This document shows positions 10,457 through 22,155 of a DNA stretch of 39,025 nt, piece after piece (the first letter of the stretch is position 1; each line of letters starts with the position of its first letter). This DNA is from Paraglomus occultum (lineage: Eukaryota; Glomeromycota; Glomeromycetes; Paraglomerales; Paraglomeraceae). The notes under the pieces are model-generated. The model did no database searches, was not told where the DNA came from, and saw nothing but the letters and a program-made list of their open reading frames with translations. The translations under genes and the position numbers were made by a program. The stretch is from the NCBI GenBank assembly GCA_910592205.1, contig CAJVPJ010000158.1, positions 1 through 39,025 on the forward strand, in the 5' to 3' direction.

Positions 10457-11892
10457 ATGTTTCTTCGCACGACCCGTTCCTTCCGTCCTCCAAAATTCAC
10501 ATTGGCATCGCAAACGTCCTCTAGACTATATTCGACCACAAAAAACAAGGTCGCTCCTAAAGACAAATTAATACCTACATCAGGAATATATCCGCATGGA
10601 TTTAAAGTAGTGGGCATTCACAGTGGAGTAGGCAAAAATGGGAAACGAGATCTTGGTCTCATAGTATCCGACACTGTATGTAATGCAGCTGCCGTGTTTA
10701 CTACAAATATATTCAAGGCCGCACCTGTTCTAGTCAGCAAAGAAATACTCGAAAAGAAAAACGGTCAGAACGTAAGAGCGTTAACAATGAATTCGGGTTG
10801 TGCAAACGCAGTCACCGGAACGAAAGGTTTGGAAAACGCCCGTAAAATGGTATCCACAACGTCGTCTCTGATCGGCGAACCAGACACTTCAATCGTAATG
10901 TCAACGGGTGTTATCGGCCAACACTTGCAAATTGACAAGATAACCAACGGCATTCAAACTGCTTACCCTCTCCTTTCCAATGAGCATTCTTCCTGGTTAT
11001 CTACCGCAGAAGCATTTATGACCACTGACACGTTTCCCAAGCTACGTTCGCGTGAATTCACTCTTCCCTCTGGCACAACTTATCGTATGGCTGGAATTTC
11101 AAAAGGTGCCGGAATGATACATCCAAATATGGCTACTTTGCTTTCATTCATAGCAACCGATGCAGCTGTATCTCCAACCGCGTTGAGGGCTGCGTTAAAA
11201 TACGCCGTTGACAGGTCTTTCAATTCTATCACTATCGACGGCGATATGAGCACTAACGACACGCTGGCTATATTCGCTAATGGAGCAAGTGGAGGAACCG
11301 AGATTCGTGATGAGCGGGGAGAAGAGTATCTTAACTTTAGAGATAGTTTAACTGAATTTGCGGCCGAGTTGGCAAAGTTGGTTGTCAGAGATGGCGAAGG
11401 TGCAACCAAGTTTGTGACTGTAAGAGTCAAGGTGAGTATAAACAAGTTTCAAATTCTAACGCCGTTACGCATTACCCATCATATCTAACATATGCCGTGT
11501 AAAATACTCGATTTCGCCAGAATGCTTCGACATATGAAGAGGCAAAACAGATAGCCTCAACTATTTCTACGTCATCACTAGTAAAGACAGCTCTTTATGG
11601 GCAAGACGCAAATTGGGGCCGAATACTTTGCGCTACTGGCTACGCTGGTGTCCAGTCAGTTGAACCTACAAAAGTTTCTGTTTCTTTCGTTCCGACTGAT
11701 GGTTCTGCTCCGTTACGACTCCTTGTCCGTGGAGAACCAGAAAATGTAGATGAAGACAGAGCAAGTGAGATTTTACAGATGGAAGATTTGGAGATTTTGG
11801 TTGATTTGGGTATTGGGAAGCAGGAGGCTGTTATGTGGACTTGTGACTTTAGTCATGAATATGTTACAATCAATGCTGACTACAGGACCTAA
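10457..11892 (+). CDS. argJ: Arginine biosynthesis bifunctional protein ArgJ, mitochondrial
   Basis: Two exons (10457-11431 and 11521-11892, intron 11432-11520, phase 0) encode 448 residues. ArgJ (ornithine acetyltransferase/N-acetylglutamate synthase) moves the acetyl group from N-acetylornithine to glutamate and recycles it in mitochondrial arginine synthesis. The N-terminus is rich in Arg, Ser and Thr without acids ([19 protein letters not shown]), a mitochondrial presequence. The self-cleavage site is clear: [15 protein letters not shown], with cleavage between Ala226 and the nucleophile Thr227. Also present are NSGCANA, MSTGVIG (oxyanion hole Thr-Gly), [22 protein letters not shown] and the C-terminal [10 protein letters not shown]. 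All key residues are intact and the length is normal. AATAAA at 11941-11946 is a good polyadenylation signal. Confidence 0.96.
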
Positions 11893-11940
11893 TTACAGAA
11901 GTGAATTTGGAGTAATGGTTAATGACAAGTTGAAATACCA

Positions 11941-11957
11941 AATAAATTAGAAATAAA
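11941..11957 (+). terminator. Polyadenylation signals of argJ
   Basis: Two AATAAA hexamers (11941-11946 and 11952-11957) lie about 50-65 nt after the argJ stop codon. Confidence 0.6.
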
Positions 11958-13103
11958 TTTACGTGTTCATATTATTCAGCCTTTACAGCAGCGTATTTTT
12001 AATTTAAAAAAAAAAATAAATAAATTTTGTATGCGAATGATGTAAATATTGTAGCTGTCCTGTCAGAGTGATTTCATAGAAAAGTTTTCTACGCAAGTAC
12101 TTGTTGTCGGGTATTGAGAATATTGCTGGGATTCATCAAAGACCGTCCGCACTACTGATCAAGGCGGTCTGATAGCAAGTTCACATTGATTTTCTTGTGA
12201 GCGAATGTTCTGTAATCACTGATACTATGTCAACTCCAACAGAGCTATCTATTACGCTAGTTGCAAACATGGACGGCTTCACATGTTTTGCACTTTTTTT
12301 TTGCCAAGCCTTTTTTGCTGACTGTATAGTAATAGCATGTAGAATTAGTATTAGTATTATAATTACACCCATTAATATGATCATTAGAAAATCACTTCCA
12401 TTTATTATTATTATTTTGTATTAGTATGGGTTGATTAATTTCTTCTGCTAAAAATTCTGATTATTCAATAAGCAATGGACAATTAATGGATTAAATTTTC
12501 CTGGCCCTATTACTTAATTGATCACTGTTTATGTTTACTGTATATGTATACTGGTAGCATATTAATATCTTTAATTTTCTCTCATCATATCATGCCTTTC
12601 AATGATCTGGGTAAAATATTAATAGATCATAAATGTTCTTTCTAAGGTAATAGTAATGAAAGAATAGGTCCACAATACTAATACTGTAGCTTGCTGATAT
12701 ATCACTTATAATATACATATACAATGATTCCATAAGATTCCAAGGAAGTGAGTTGTTGTTCTTTTATTCTGATGTTGGCATTGGTAAAATATAGACATCT
12801 GCATGCATTTGAGAAATTTAGTCTGAGTATATCTGCATTCTCTAGGCATTTCAATAAGATTTTCTGATAGTCCAGAAAATTATTAGAAGATTAACAATAA
12901 ATAATTATTAAATGAATAATATTAGAAAGTGGAAAAAGCGACAATTACGGCTAGCTTCGAGACAAAGACATGATATTTCAAAGCAAATGTTGATTATTTT
13001 GGGGGCTTAGTACTGTCTGAAACGTTAATTGCTATCAGTTCCCTGACATCTATACAAATTGTTTAGAATTTTGTTTGTATAAATAAGCAATTTCTGACTG
13101 TAT
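11958..13103. other. Spacer with one possible short membrane ORF
   Basis: AT-rich. A minus-strand open frame at 12384-12181 (67 codons) would give one hydrophobic helix (LMGVIIILILILHAI) followed by a basic tail. It overlaps low-complexity TTA/ATT repeats, so I do not call it a gene. An ATTAGTATTAG repeat lies at 12344-12354. Confidence 0.35.
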
Positions 13104-14066
13104 TTAATACACACCTTCCATCTCAGTTGCATCATTTGTTTCAGTGTCTGATATTAAATTTGCATCTGCAGAAGTGTCTGAATTTTCACCTTCCGTCTCA
13201 GTCACACTATTTGCTGCGTTGTCTGATATTGTCGGGGTCGTAAGATATTCGTGGATATCATCAGTAATATAGTTGTCCATAATATTATCATCCGTTACAC
13301 CGCTTTCAAATAATTCGTCTAGCAACACACGGTATTTATATGACGGAACGCCAAACTCTTGAATAACATCAATAAGACGAGTAATATCTGTCTCTTTACT
13401 GTAGCTCCAGATTAAACTAGTTCGTACGGACTGAGCATAGTGGTGCGACATATTTCACAGTTCATCGTGTATACAATTTGACCTAAGACACTCGTCCAGT
13501 TCGTCTGTTTGTGTGTCTCCATCCATCGGGCAATTTTTCTCTCCAAAATGCCGTTTGCCCGTTCTATCATGCCCTGCGACTGAGGGTAACACGTGGTCGC
13601 CCATGAATGACCCTTAACTTAGGCCACAAATTACCAAGTTTTTGGTAATATTGGAGGACTTTTTTCCGTTGTCACAATGGAGTATTACTGACGGCCCAAA
13701 CATTAGAAATATGTCGTATAAAACCTCCGCTATACTGTCCGTCGTTTTTCGTTAATTGCTTTTGCCCAGCTAAATTTAGTAAATGGTCCCTCATGTGCAC
13801 TATATAACGATATCCATCGTCTTGTGCTTATGTCTTATCGATGAGGTCAACCTGCAGTTCAATATAATAGACATAATAAACTTAAGAATAGTTTGAATTA
13901 CTAATCAGCTCATATTACCTGAATGCGTTGGAGAAATCGATTGGTTATAATGGGTTTTCCTTCTGGAGCTTTTTGGATAACCCACAGTACTGTTGGAAGC
14001 GTGGACGTTTGCTCTTTGTGTAATCCTTGTACACGTTTTGCGACCGATGATTTGATTGTCGTTAGA
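13104..14066 (-). pseudogene. Degenerate rve-type integrase remnant of a mobile element
   Basis: Read on the minus strand, an open segment (about 14066-13919: VAKRVQGLHKEQTSTLP, GKPIITNRFLQRIQ) joins over a clean 67-bp intron (13918-13852) to VDLID, the first acidic strand of an rve integrase core. Stops and frameshifts follow, with recognisable pieces such as VHMRDH. Near 13620-13430 come the catalytic-glutamate helix region (YPQSQGMIERANGILERKI) and TNWTSVLGQIVYTMN ending in LSPYELV. A 115-codon frame at 13451-13104 then carries the downstream region (LLDELFESGVTDDNI) in a shifted frame. The order fits integrases of Ginger/retroelement type common in AMF genomes. It is inactive. The element termini were not found. 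Confidence 0.75.
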
Positions 14067-14129
14067 CCAGGGACTACGCTTCGTCAACAAATCAGTCTCC
14101 CACCGTATTTCCAGCGCAATGATAAAGTG

Positions 14130-14549
14130 TCAAGAACACCGATTATTTCCGAGCGATGTCCACGTCGTGTCCGATTTATCGTGTTTCCTGTGTGATACGT
14201 TTGTGTTTTCACGACATATTTTCCTAATGATTGAATACAGCCGATATTCCAAACCTTGATAATAATAATAATAGATTTGTTGATTATACAGCGGTTCCGG
14301 AGTTTTAGAGCAACAAACTGAACGTGCTTTACGTGCTGCATGACATGCTTCTGAGGAAAACAACAGTATTGAGAGCCTTCCAGTCTTGTTCTGACCTCGA
14401 TCTCCCATTGTACAAAAAGTTGAATACATTTCTTCTTTCGTGCAAACGCGGACTTCCATTTTTTTGGCGATAGTTGAATGCAGGGTCTCCTGAAATCCTG
14501 TAGCGCGATTGTTCACAGCCCCTGCAATGTTAAATTTCCCAATGCCCAA
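14130..14549 (-). other. Open stretch upstream of the integrase remnant
   Basis: A 139-codon minus-strand frame lies where the N-terminal zinc-binding part of the integrase would be expected. It contains several cysteines (VCTKEEMYSTFC, ACHAARKARSVCC) but no clean HHCC spacing, and then runs into TTA repeats. It may be the decayed 5' part of the same element, or chance. Confidence 0.2.
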
Positions 14550-14666
14550 TAGGAGTGTGTCTAGTATTACTACGCCTCAATGAATTTGAGGAAACGTTGC
14601 TAAAATTGATGCGAGAGACATAGACGAACATCCTCTTTTTCGTCTGGTGAAATTTTTTGCTAGCAG

Positions 14667-15573
14667 ATGGCTCCTAGGAAAGCAGGTATGTTGCACTGTT
14701 GTGATTTGTAGTTATCCAAGAAGATAAATAATCCGACGAAACGACAGACAAGAGGATGGATGCATTCGTTTTCAATGATCTATCAATTGTTGTATTTGAA
14801 TGTTCGTCGACTTGTCACGACGGGCTAAATATTAATAGCTTTTGCCATTTAATCACATTGTGCAGCCGCTAAGCGAGCCACCACACAAGCCGAATCCGGC
14901 ACGACGAGCGCGACAGCCGAGTCATCAAAAACGGCCTCTAAAAAGACTAAAAAATCATCACCTAAAACAAAAGCACTCGGTGCCAAACGTGCGGCATTAA
15001 AGGAGATCATTAGAAAGAAAGAGAGGAAAATCCATACCTCTACTACTTTCCGTCGTCCCAAAACTCTGCGATTGCTGCGTGATCCCAAGTATGTGCGCAG
15101 GTCCGTTCTCCGTGCGCCGAAATTGGACAAACACACGATATTGAAGTATCCACTGAGTACAGAGAGTGCGATGAAAAAGATTGAGGACAATAATACTTTG
15201 GTCTTTATCGTGGATGTGAGAGCGAACAAGCGACATATTAAAGACGCCGTTAAGAAGCTCTATAATGTGGAAGCGGTCAAGATTAACACATTGATCAGGT
15301 AAAAAACGATAAGTAGATGTTGGGAGTCGGGAGATTGACACCCCGTTGCGTGTTAATGTCATGTCAAATGTATATTCTCTAACCTGATTATCCATGTTCG
15401 TTTTAGACCGGATGGTAATAAGAAGGCTTACGTCCGTCTCAGTCCTGATGTTGAAGCTCTGGAAGCTGCCAACAAGGTTAATACAATTACTGTATTTGCT
15501 TGATTTATTAAGGCAGAAGTCTCGGTACTAACTGATCTGTCTTTTTTTTTTTACATAGATTGGATTTATCTAA
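14667..15573 (+). CDS. 60S ribosomal protein uL23 (L23a/L25)
   Basis: Four exons (14667-14685, 14866-15298, 15407-15476, 15559-15573) encode 178 residues of the large-subunit protein that lines the peptide exit tunnel and binds 26S rRNA, SRP and other nascent-chain factors. The tiny first exon gives MAPRKA, then a Lys/Ala/Thr-rich eukaryotic extension. The core shows [73 protein letters not shown] and [18 protein letters not shown]. The last exon is only 15 nt and adds IGFI and the stop. A very short first coding exon is common in fungal ribosomal protein genes. All splice sites are GT-AG. AATAAA at 15655-15660 is the likely polyadenylation signal. All core motifs are intact. Confidence 0.96.
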
Positions 15574-15654
15574 TCGACAGTTTGTTAGAGATTCACACAG
15601 GATAAAACTGGCAGGAGAGTACACGATAAGAAGGCGCGAAGTACGCAACGAACC

Positions 15655-15660
15655 AATAAA
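15655..15660 (+). terminator. Polyadenylation signal of uL23 gene
   Basis: AATAAA about 82 nt after the stop codon. Confidence 0.55.
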
Positions 15661-16317
15661 AATCTATGTAATGTTATGCATTTTATTCAGCAAGAGAACG
15701 TTTTCATGAATGTTGGTGTTTTGAGAAATATAGTGTGCCAGATAAAGTATTGGGAGGTTTAATTTGTCAAACACAACAAGCATAACTGGATTTCCCTTCT
15801 AGCGATTTCCTGATAAATTTATCTATAAAGCACATCTCTCTACCTGAAGCGATTCTTCAGCAGGTGATTGTAATTTATTGTGAATTGTCCATCATCAGCT
15901 TTTTATTTGCCAAAGGGAACTTATTTCCACAAGTACTCACTAAGCAAACACAGATGCTACATCTCGCATGCACAATATTGAATCGCAAATGCTTTATATG
16001 CTTGTTCTGTTATAAATTCTCTCTATAAATGTTTGAATTCCGACTTGATGAAAATAACCTGACAGAACGTTACAAGTTCTCGTTATAAAAAACAAATCAT
16101 TAAAATCACAGAATACAAATAGTATATAATACAACTTCCATTTAAAATAATAATAACGTAAATAGTCGCAGTGATTAATTAGGCGATCTCTAGTCGCGAG
16201 ATGTTTAATAAAGAATAAGACTCAGATATTTATGATAAGATAAACGAATATTGTTATCTCACTATGTGAAAAGCTCGAGACATAATAGAAATAAGCAAAT
16301 AATATTGGGTTTTTTGT
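15661..16317. other. Convergent spacer between uL23 and septin genes
   Basis: An AT-rich region between the 3' ends of two converging genes. I see nothing else in it. Confidence 0.5.
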
Positions 16318-18341
16318 CTATTTTCTGCGCATATTAGCTTGCAATCGCTCCAACTCGGCTTCCAATTCCTTAATGTGTGAATGCTCAGATTCCAAATCTT
16401 TGTTGAGACGATCACGCTCAGCGATAAGCTGTCGATAGTTGGAAGAGTAATAGCACAATCGCAAGGACGATGTAAAAAAAAATCGATTAGAATGTCTACT
16501 TGCATATGAAACTACCGAGCTTGCAAGAAAGTCTTAACTTACATGCTGTTCCCATTGACGGAAACGATTCTCTTCGAGTTTAACCTGTTCAGTGAACCTC
16601 TTGCGGAGAGATTCTTCTTCTTCTTTGAATTTAGGGTTATCAAGTTTCTTTTGCCTAGATGCCACAGAAATGTGTTGATATGGGTGTGGATCGATTTATA
16701 ACATTGCAAAGCAGTTACGAGTCTTGACTTACTTGGGTTCCCCAAACTTCCTAGTCTCCATTTGCGCCTGGCGATAAGTCTCATAATGAGTTTCTTCTGT
16801 GGTAGCAATCAAGTCTAACATGTGTGTTCTGTTTGTTTGAGTTGCGGCATCGTTAGTCGTATAAGGAAGGACGTGCGTAGCATACTTCTTGTATTAGTGT
16901 CTTCGATAATTACCTGATCAATAGCTGGCGCAATTTCTGGAAGTCACAATGATCTTCATTTTCGACCTCAGCTACTCCCCAGCTATATTGACGACCCTTC
17001 ACACTACGGCCGTCGGCCGTAGTGACGTCTTGTTCACTACCAATGATAGCAAATGGCATTGCGGCCTGTATGAAGGTACATACAATATAAGAATAACGAA
17101 TAGCTTCGCTACTGACGCAAACAGTTTACAAATCTTTGAATCGCTTACCATGATGTTCATGTTGCGTTTAGTGCTGGATTCATCATCACTTTCAATTGGG
17201 CATTGGTAGACCTGAATGTTTTGAGCGGCAATAACTTCACGAACCTAGTGATGAAATTTACATAATGAAGGTTAATACTTGCAGAACAGACGTGAGATAC
17301 ATGTACATATATTCGCGCTTGCTTACCCTTCTCTTGAAAGTCTCCAAGTCATTTGGTGTGAGAGTATCAGCCTTGGCAATTACTGGGATAAGATTAACCC
17401 GAGATCCCAAACGCTTCATAACTTCAATGTCCAGCGGTTTCAAGCTACATACATTTGCAAAAAAAAAAAAAAAGACGAAAGCATAAGAAAAAGCTATGGA
17501 ATACTTTCACTAGCCTATAACAAGTCTGTTCAAAAGTTTGTTTGATGAGCACTCACGTATGTCCCGTTGGTCGAATAAAGTACAAACAAGCATGTACTCT
17601 CAGATCCAATTTCTCGCCGCGGTGTGGTTGCTGTTCTTGCCGCATGTATGATTCATGCTGGTCATCGATAAATTCAATGATTGGTAGCCAACTATCGCGG
17701 TTGTTTACGTAGTCGCCGAATCCAGGCGTATCGATGACGGTAAGTTTGACTTTGAACGTCTTTTCCTCGAGTTCTATTCAGATGTTGTCAGTTGTTTAAA
17801 TAAAGAAAGCGTCAGTAGATCGTAATGACAGCGAAAATTTTAAACAGACAAGTCAAATAATTCGTTGGTTCCCATTATTAGGTAAACGTTTTAACATTAC
17901 AAAAACCAACAGATAAAGAACAGTATATCCCATTCCTCCATATGGCGGCTCGCAACACTCACCCGCTTTCGTTATCTCAATTTCAACCGTCTTGTCAGTT
18001 TGCTTGGCATGACGTTTCTTTTGATTCTTATGTTCTTTTATCGTAGTGGTGAAAAGTGTATTGATAAACGTCGTCTTTCCAAGACCGGATTCGCCTATTA
18101 GTACGTTACAACAAGCAATCAGTCATCTCTACACTAAATTGCAAATACATAGACAACAAGATGACTAGCACTTCAAGTTTAGCATTTCTCAGCGACTATG
18201 TATATTGACAAACGCGTATAACCTTAACGTACCAACAACCATAAGCGTGAAGTTTGTTCCACGCTTAGCGACTATCTTATGACGCTGGTTCGGCAGATTG
18301 GCGATGCCGATGCCGTTAGTCGAGACTGGACCAGGAGACAT
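16318..18341 (-). CDS. Septin, Cdc11/AspA-type
   Basis: Nine exons (18341-18233, 18094-17963, 17773-17557, 17444-17327, 17244-17149, 17065-16914, 16828-16733, 16654-16543, 16428-16318) encode 380 residues with all phases consistent. Septins are GTP-binding proteins that form filaments at septa, hyphal branches and spore necks. Visible are the polybasic lipid-binding segment (RHKIVAKRG), P-loop GESGLGKT, switch [10 protein letters not shown]4 AKAD, the septin signature ([14 protein letters not shown]) and a C-terminal coiled coil ([20 protein letters not shown]). The run [15 protein letters not shown] and the N-terminal [14 protein letters not shown] resemble the Cdc11 class best, but class assignment from memory is tentative. 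Length is normal for the class. Exon 6 carries a perfect 11-bp-arm palindrome. Its start lies about 560 bp from the RRF stop in the same orientation. Confidence 0.93.
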
Positions 18342-18897
18342 TATTTCAAAGAATGTTTTGCAATTTATTAAATTATTATTAAACCCGAGCTTTTTAACGA
18401 AAGGAAAGGCGATGGGTTTGTTGAGTAGATATAAATTATTCTATTTCCTTCTACGCTAATGAATGGAAAGTAGCACCAATAGACGGAACTTTTAAATTAT
18501 TATGAATATTCTCTACAAAAGTAGCAAAGAGAAGAGAAATCCTGTTGTATACTTCAACACTGAAACCTTTTTCTTCCTAAAAATTCCACCTGTGGTTAAA
18601 CGAATTTCTTCAATATGCAAGTTGTTGACCAATGGAACATGAGGGATTGATTAAGAATACAGAATCCACCAATCAAATTCTGGAAACAGTTTATTTTTGC
18701 ATTAAAGTGCAAATTTCGACGTGAAAATGAGGATATATCGATGGAAGGATGCATTGTTGTTGGACGGTACTGGTGGGGGCCACGGATCTGTTGTGTGCTG
18801 TGAAAGTTACGACAAATTGGGTTAACGCAAATCTGACAAATGATTGGGTACAAAGAAAGGACACATTAACATATGATGACCTGTCAAAAACAACAAA
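18342..18897. other. Septin promoter and RRF 3' flank
   Basis: A spacer between two minus-strand genes. TTTATT on the plus strand at 18690-18695 is AATAAA on the minus strand, about 200 nt past the RRF stop. No open frame here is supported. Confidence 0.4.
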
Positions 18898-20045
18898 TCA
18901 ACTATTTTGTATTTCTTTCGTCTTTGCTTTCAAGACATCATCGATATCTTTCGTATATTTATCGACTATTACTTGAAACTATTATCAATTCAACAAATGG
19001 GGTTAGTAAAAAGCTTTACATTCTATCCATGCGATTATAATCCTAATCACATTTGAAGTGAGGGCTCACCTTCTTGGCGAGCTTGTTCCCATCATCAACG
19101 GGAAATCCATCGCGAACGTCTTTCTTTAAATCTTTGAGACCTTCCTGTCGAACATGACGTATCTTCTGTCGTGCATTCTCTGCATTTTTCTTTGCGATAG
19201 TGACTAATTTCTCACGAGATTCTGTTGTCAGCCTTGATAAAATTAGCGTAAAAATGGTGAGAATGCGAACTATTGGTGGTGGGGGAGAAAGTAAGGAAAA
19301 GAGGGGTTACGTGCTTTGGTATTGGTATCCGTAGGCCTTTCGTGTCTTCAAGAGGATTTAGATTAAGCTCTGACGTTCTTATGGCTTTGTCAATTGCTTT
19401 AAGCAGCTTGGAAAGAATGGACAAAGATTAGTTGATGTAGAATAAAGATTATTGGAGGGAAAAAATAGTTGTGAAAATTACCGAGTTGTCTTGAACGGTT
19501 ACGATGAGATTTTGTGGATCTTTGACTATGACCTGAGCAAGGTCTTTGAGCGGTGTGTTGCCAGTCGAATGAGGCACAACGATCGAATCTAGTAGAGCTG
19601 CATAAACCAAGTAATCTGCTAATTAACGATCGATTCTCTATCCTCAATATTTCTTCACAATTCACACGTATACTACACCAGGACTCGCTCTTCCAGCTCT
19701 CATGGTACTGTAGGTCTTCTTTAGTCTCTCAACGATATCTTTCATTTTATCTTCCAATGCCTCCACATTGAAATCGAGTTCATTAGATGCAGAATTTTTT
19801 TTCCCACTTTTGCGGTGGCTGTCGTCCTCCTCTTCATCCATTGGTCTGTCATGTTTCTGTCTCTTGCTACTCGTCTTATCTTTCTTGGATGAATATGGTC
19901 TATGCAGAACGGAATTTTCGAAGGAGGGATGCGTGCGTGATATACACATATAAGTATTAATTGGACGCGTTACATTTGAGATATGCGGCCGTAATCTGAT
20001 AGAGAAGAATTTTCCTAGTTGATAAAGAGTGTGACGAGAGGACAT
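18898..20045 (-). CDS. Mitochondrial ribosome recycling factor
   Basis: Five exons (20045-19679, 19597-19482, 19406-19315, 19232-19070, 18978-18898) give 272 residues. RRF splits post-termination ribosomes together with EF-G. The first 110 residues are a mitochondrial presequence plus a charged linker (DRPMDEEEDDSHRKSGKK). The RRF domain follows: LEDKMKDIVERLKKTYS, the signature RAGRASPALLDSI, GNTPLKDLAQVIVKDPQNL, KAIDKAIRTSELNLNP, LRIPIPKLTTESREKL, and the second half of the three-helix bundle (AKKNAENARQKIRHVR, VDKYTKDIDDVLKAK). Exons 1-2 and 4-5 join at GT-AG sites. The exon 3/4 join keeps frame only if the donor is GC (AA|GCACGT) with acceptor CAAG at 19233, which restores the family sequence exactly. 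The obvious GTAACC donor three bases further on does not fit any in-frame acceptor. Confidence 0.92.
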
Positions 20046-22113
20046 GCTACACGTTGCGGCATATTATCAGTAACGAATTCTGGATAAAAATTCTTTATCA
20101 CGTGTTTGTTGTTTGATCGACAATTCCAATTGGTTAATATTAATGAAAATACTATTAATTAATACATTACCAAACATTATTTGTACAAAAGTACACAGTG
20201 AAACTGTTTATTCCCACGTATAGATATAATAGATTGTGAACTGGGATTGCATAAATTGAGGATTGCTCTTTATTATTATAGTGTGGATATTACACGCGTT
20301 GTAAGGCGTCGATTACAGCAGGAAAATGTAAGACGAAACGTCACAATATGACATCTTTCGTCGTAAAAGTTGAACAGAAAAGTCGGTTATGTTTCACACT
20401 GATTGATTCACATAGGTGTTAAGTAAGGTCTAGTGAAAGTATTGCCGTTGAACTAACCGTTTAGCTATGTTTTTAAAATTGCTATTTTGGCCCGAAATGG
20501 ATGGTTGTAATCCACTAGAAATTATTTCGTGAGAATATCATTACGCAATTTTTTAATTAAGTCAAGCGTCTGCAAAGTTACGGGTCTGAATACACTATTG
20601 AAACCAAACCCTTTTGTTTGACTTTTCTGCCGGCTTTGTTTGGTGAAACAACAAAAGTAATAGAGAAACGTTCTAAAGAATGTAGAATGTTTTGCTTTGG
20701 AGAAATAAGTCTCAATTCAGCAACACTGACAGGTTTATAAAAGTAGAAACACTAACATCTTCTGAGACAAACTTTGGGTCTGACTACTGATCAAGTTCTA
20801 GTGTTCGCATAATAATTGACCGAAATACTGTGTGTTATTTTTACTGCAGAGTGCGAACGATTGTGCAATATGACGATATTATGCGCGTTGATTACCAATT
20901 ATAATTATAGTAACGATTTCCTTTCAATTCGGAATATATCCACTGGAATTTTTGACCATATAAGGGGAACCGGTATGAAGGTATAGAAGGCAAGTGATAC
21001 GCGTCTACATATAAGGGCATCCCATTGTTAGCAACATGTTTGCTTATTTTGTTACTCGTTATATTCAGTCTAGCTTTGTCACAAAGCGATCTAAAATTTC
21101 TTGCATAAGATTTTTGATTCAATATATTACGTCGTAAATGCTGTAAGTTAACCACGTCTTTTTGTGTACGAATGAATTGTCAGGCTAATCTTTAATATTT
21201 CGGTCATATTTTGAAAGCAGTCAATGCTGCCTCAAATGAAAACTTTTTCGAAGTCTCACTGACCTCACTGTTATTATTACGATTATTTGTGTCTTGCTCA
21301 TTACGCTTGGATAGGACTATTAATAATATCATTATTGTTTTATTTTCTCTAATAGAAAACCGATTTTTCACGAAATCTGTCACCAATCGTACCGCCTCCG
21401 CAAGCAAAGATTTCCGCTATTCGATTATAGAACAGTAAAAATTTCTTGACTTGCAGTGATTTGCAAAAAATTAGATTAATTAACTTGCACAGCCAGCATT
21501 TCAGATGTCACATGCTATAGATTATTTGAAGCTTGGAACAAGCAGTTTTTATTCATGCATAGCATTTTTGATTCAACAAAAAAAAAAAGTCAATATAATG
21601 CGACAGACCAGCAACTATTGTTATTACGTGAAAAGCTAATTACAATTAAACATTGTTAATATCGTAACAATAAAGTCTGCTTTATCGATCCGTCAAAGAA
21701 CTTCGTTAAAGAGGACTTCTATCTCTATAACGAATTTTATACAAGATTACATAAACGTTGTTATATAATTTAATTCTCTGCATCGTCTTACCACCTAACA
21801 ATTTTCAAAGTTAACAAAATTTCCCCAATAGTTTGTTTACGCAGTCGCTTTAGCTGATTATATAATTGAATGTCGACACTTTAGTCTTGCATTTTTCAAA
21901 TGCGGGCTTTTTTTTTGACATATTTCTTCTTCATAGCAATTGCAAAATTTGTACGTACTTTCTTGGTCCGAAACATTAACACAAGGACGTCTTTCGGAAG
22001 ATTCCATGTCTCTCGAATGGTGTTTTCTCACAATTATTTGCGACTTTGAATGGGCGAAATTGGAGACATTTGTTGTTCAATCTCTATATGCAATATATAC
22101 TGTACAGTAATGC
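20046..22113. other. AT-rich spacer, no supported gene
   Basis: About 2 kb. A minus-strand frame of 87 codons at 20892-21155 and a pair of overlapping frames at 21204-21438 have no recognised motif. An imperfect inverted repeat with GACGAAA/TTTCGTC ends lies at 20333-20363. No RNA gene is visible. Confidence 0.4.
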
Positions 22114-22155
22114 CCAAAATTCGGTATTAGTTCATCACGCTAATACTAATTTTGG
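22114..22155. repeat. Fold-back inverted repeat containing CTAATACTAAT
   Basis: The left arm (22114-22130, CCAAAATTCGGTATTAG) and right arm (22140-22155, CTAATACTAATTTTGG) pair over about 16 bp with one bulge and a 9-nt loop. It may be a decayed MITE or a transcribed hairpin. Confidence 0.65.

Noticed and set aside
12181-12384. Possible single-helix membrane microprotein (minus strand)
   Set aside because: Overlaps ATT/TTA low-complexity repeats; hydrophobicity follows from base composition.
18596-18976. Plus- and minus-strand frames between septin and RRF genes
   Set aside because: They overlap the last RRF exon and its 3' flank, in the wrong frames.
20892-21155. 87-codon minus-strand frame
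   Set aside because: No recognised motif and no promoter or splice evidence.
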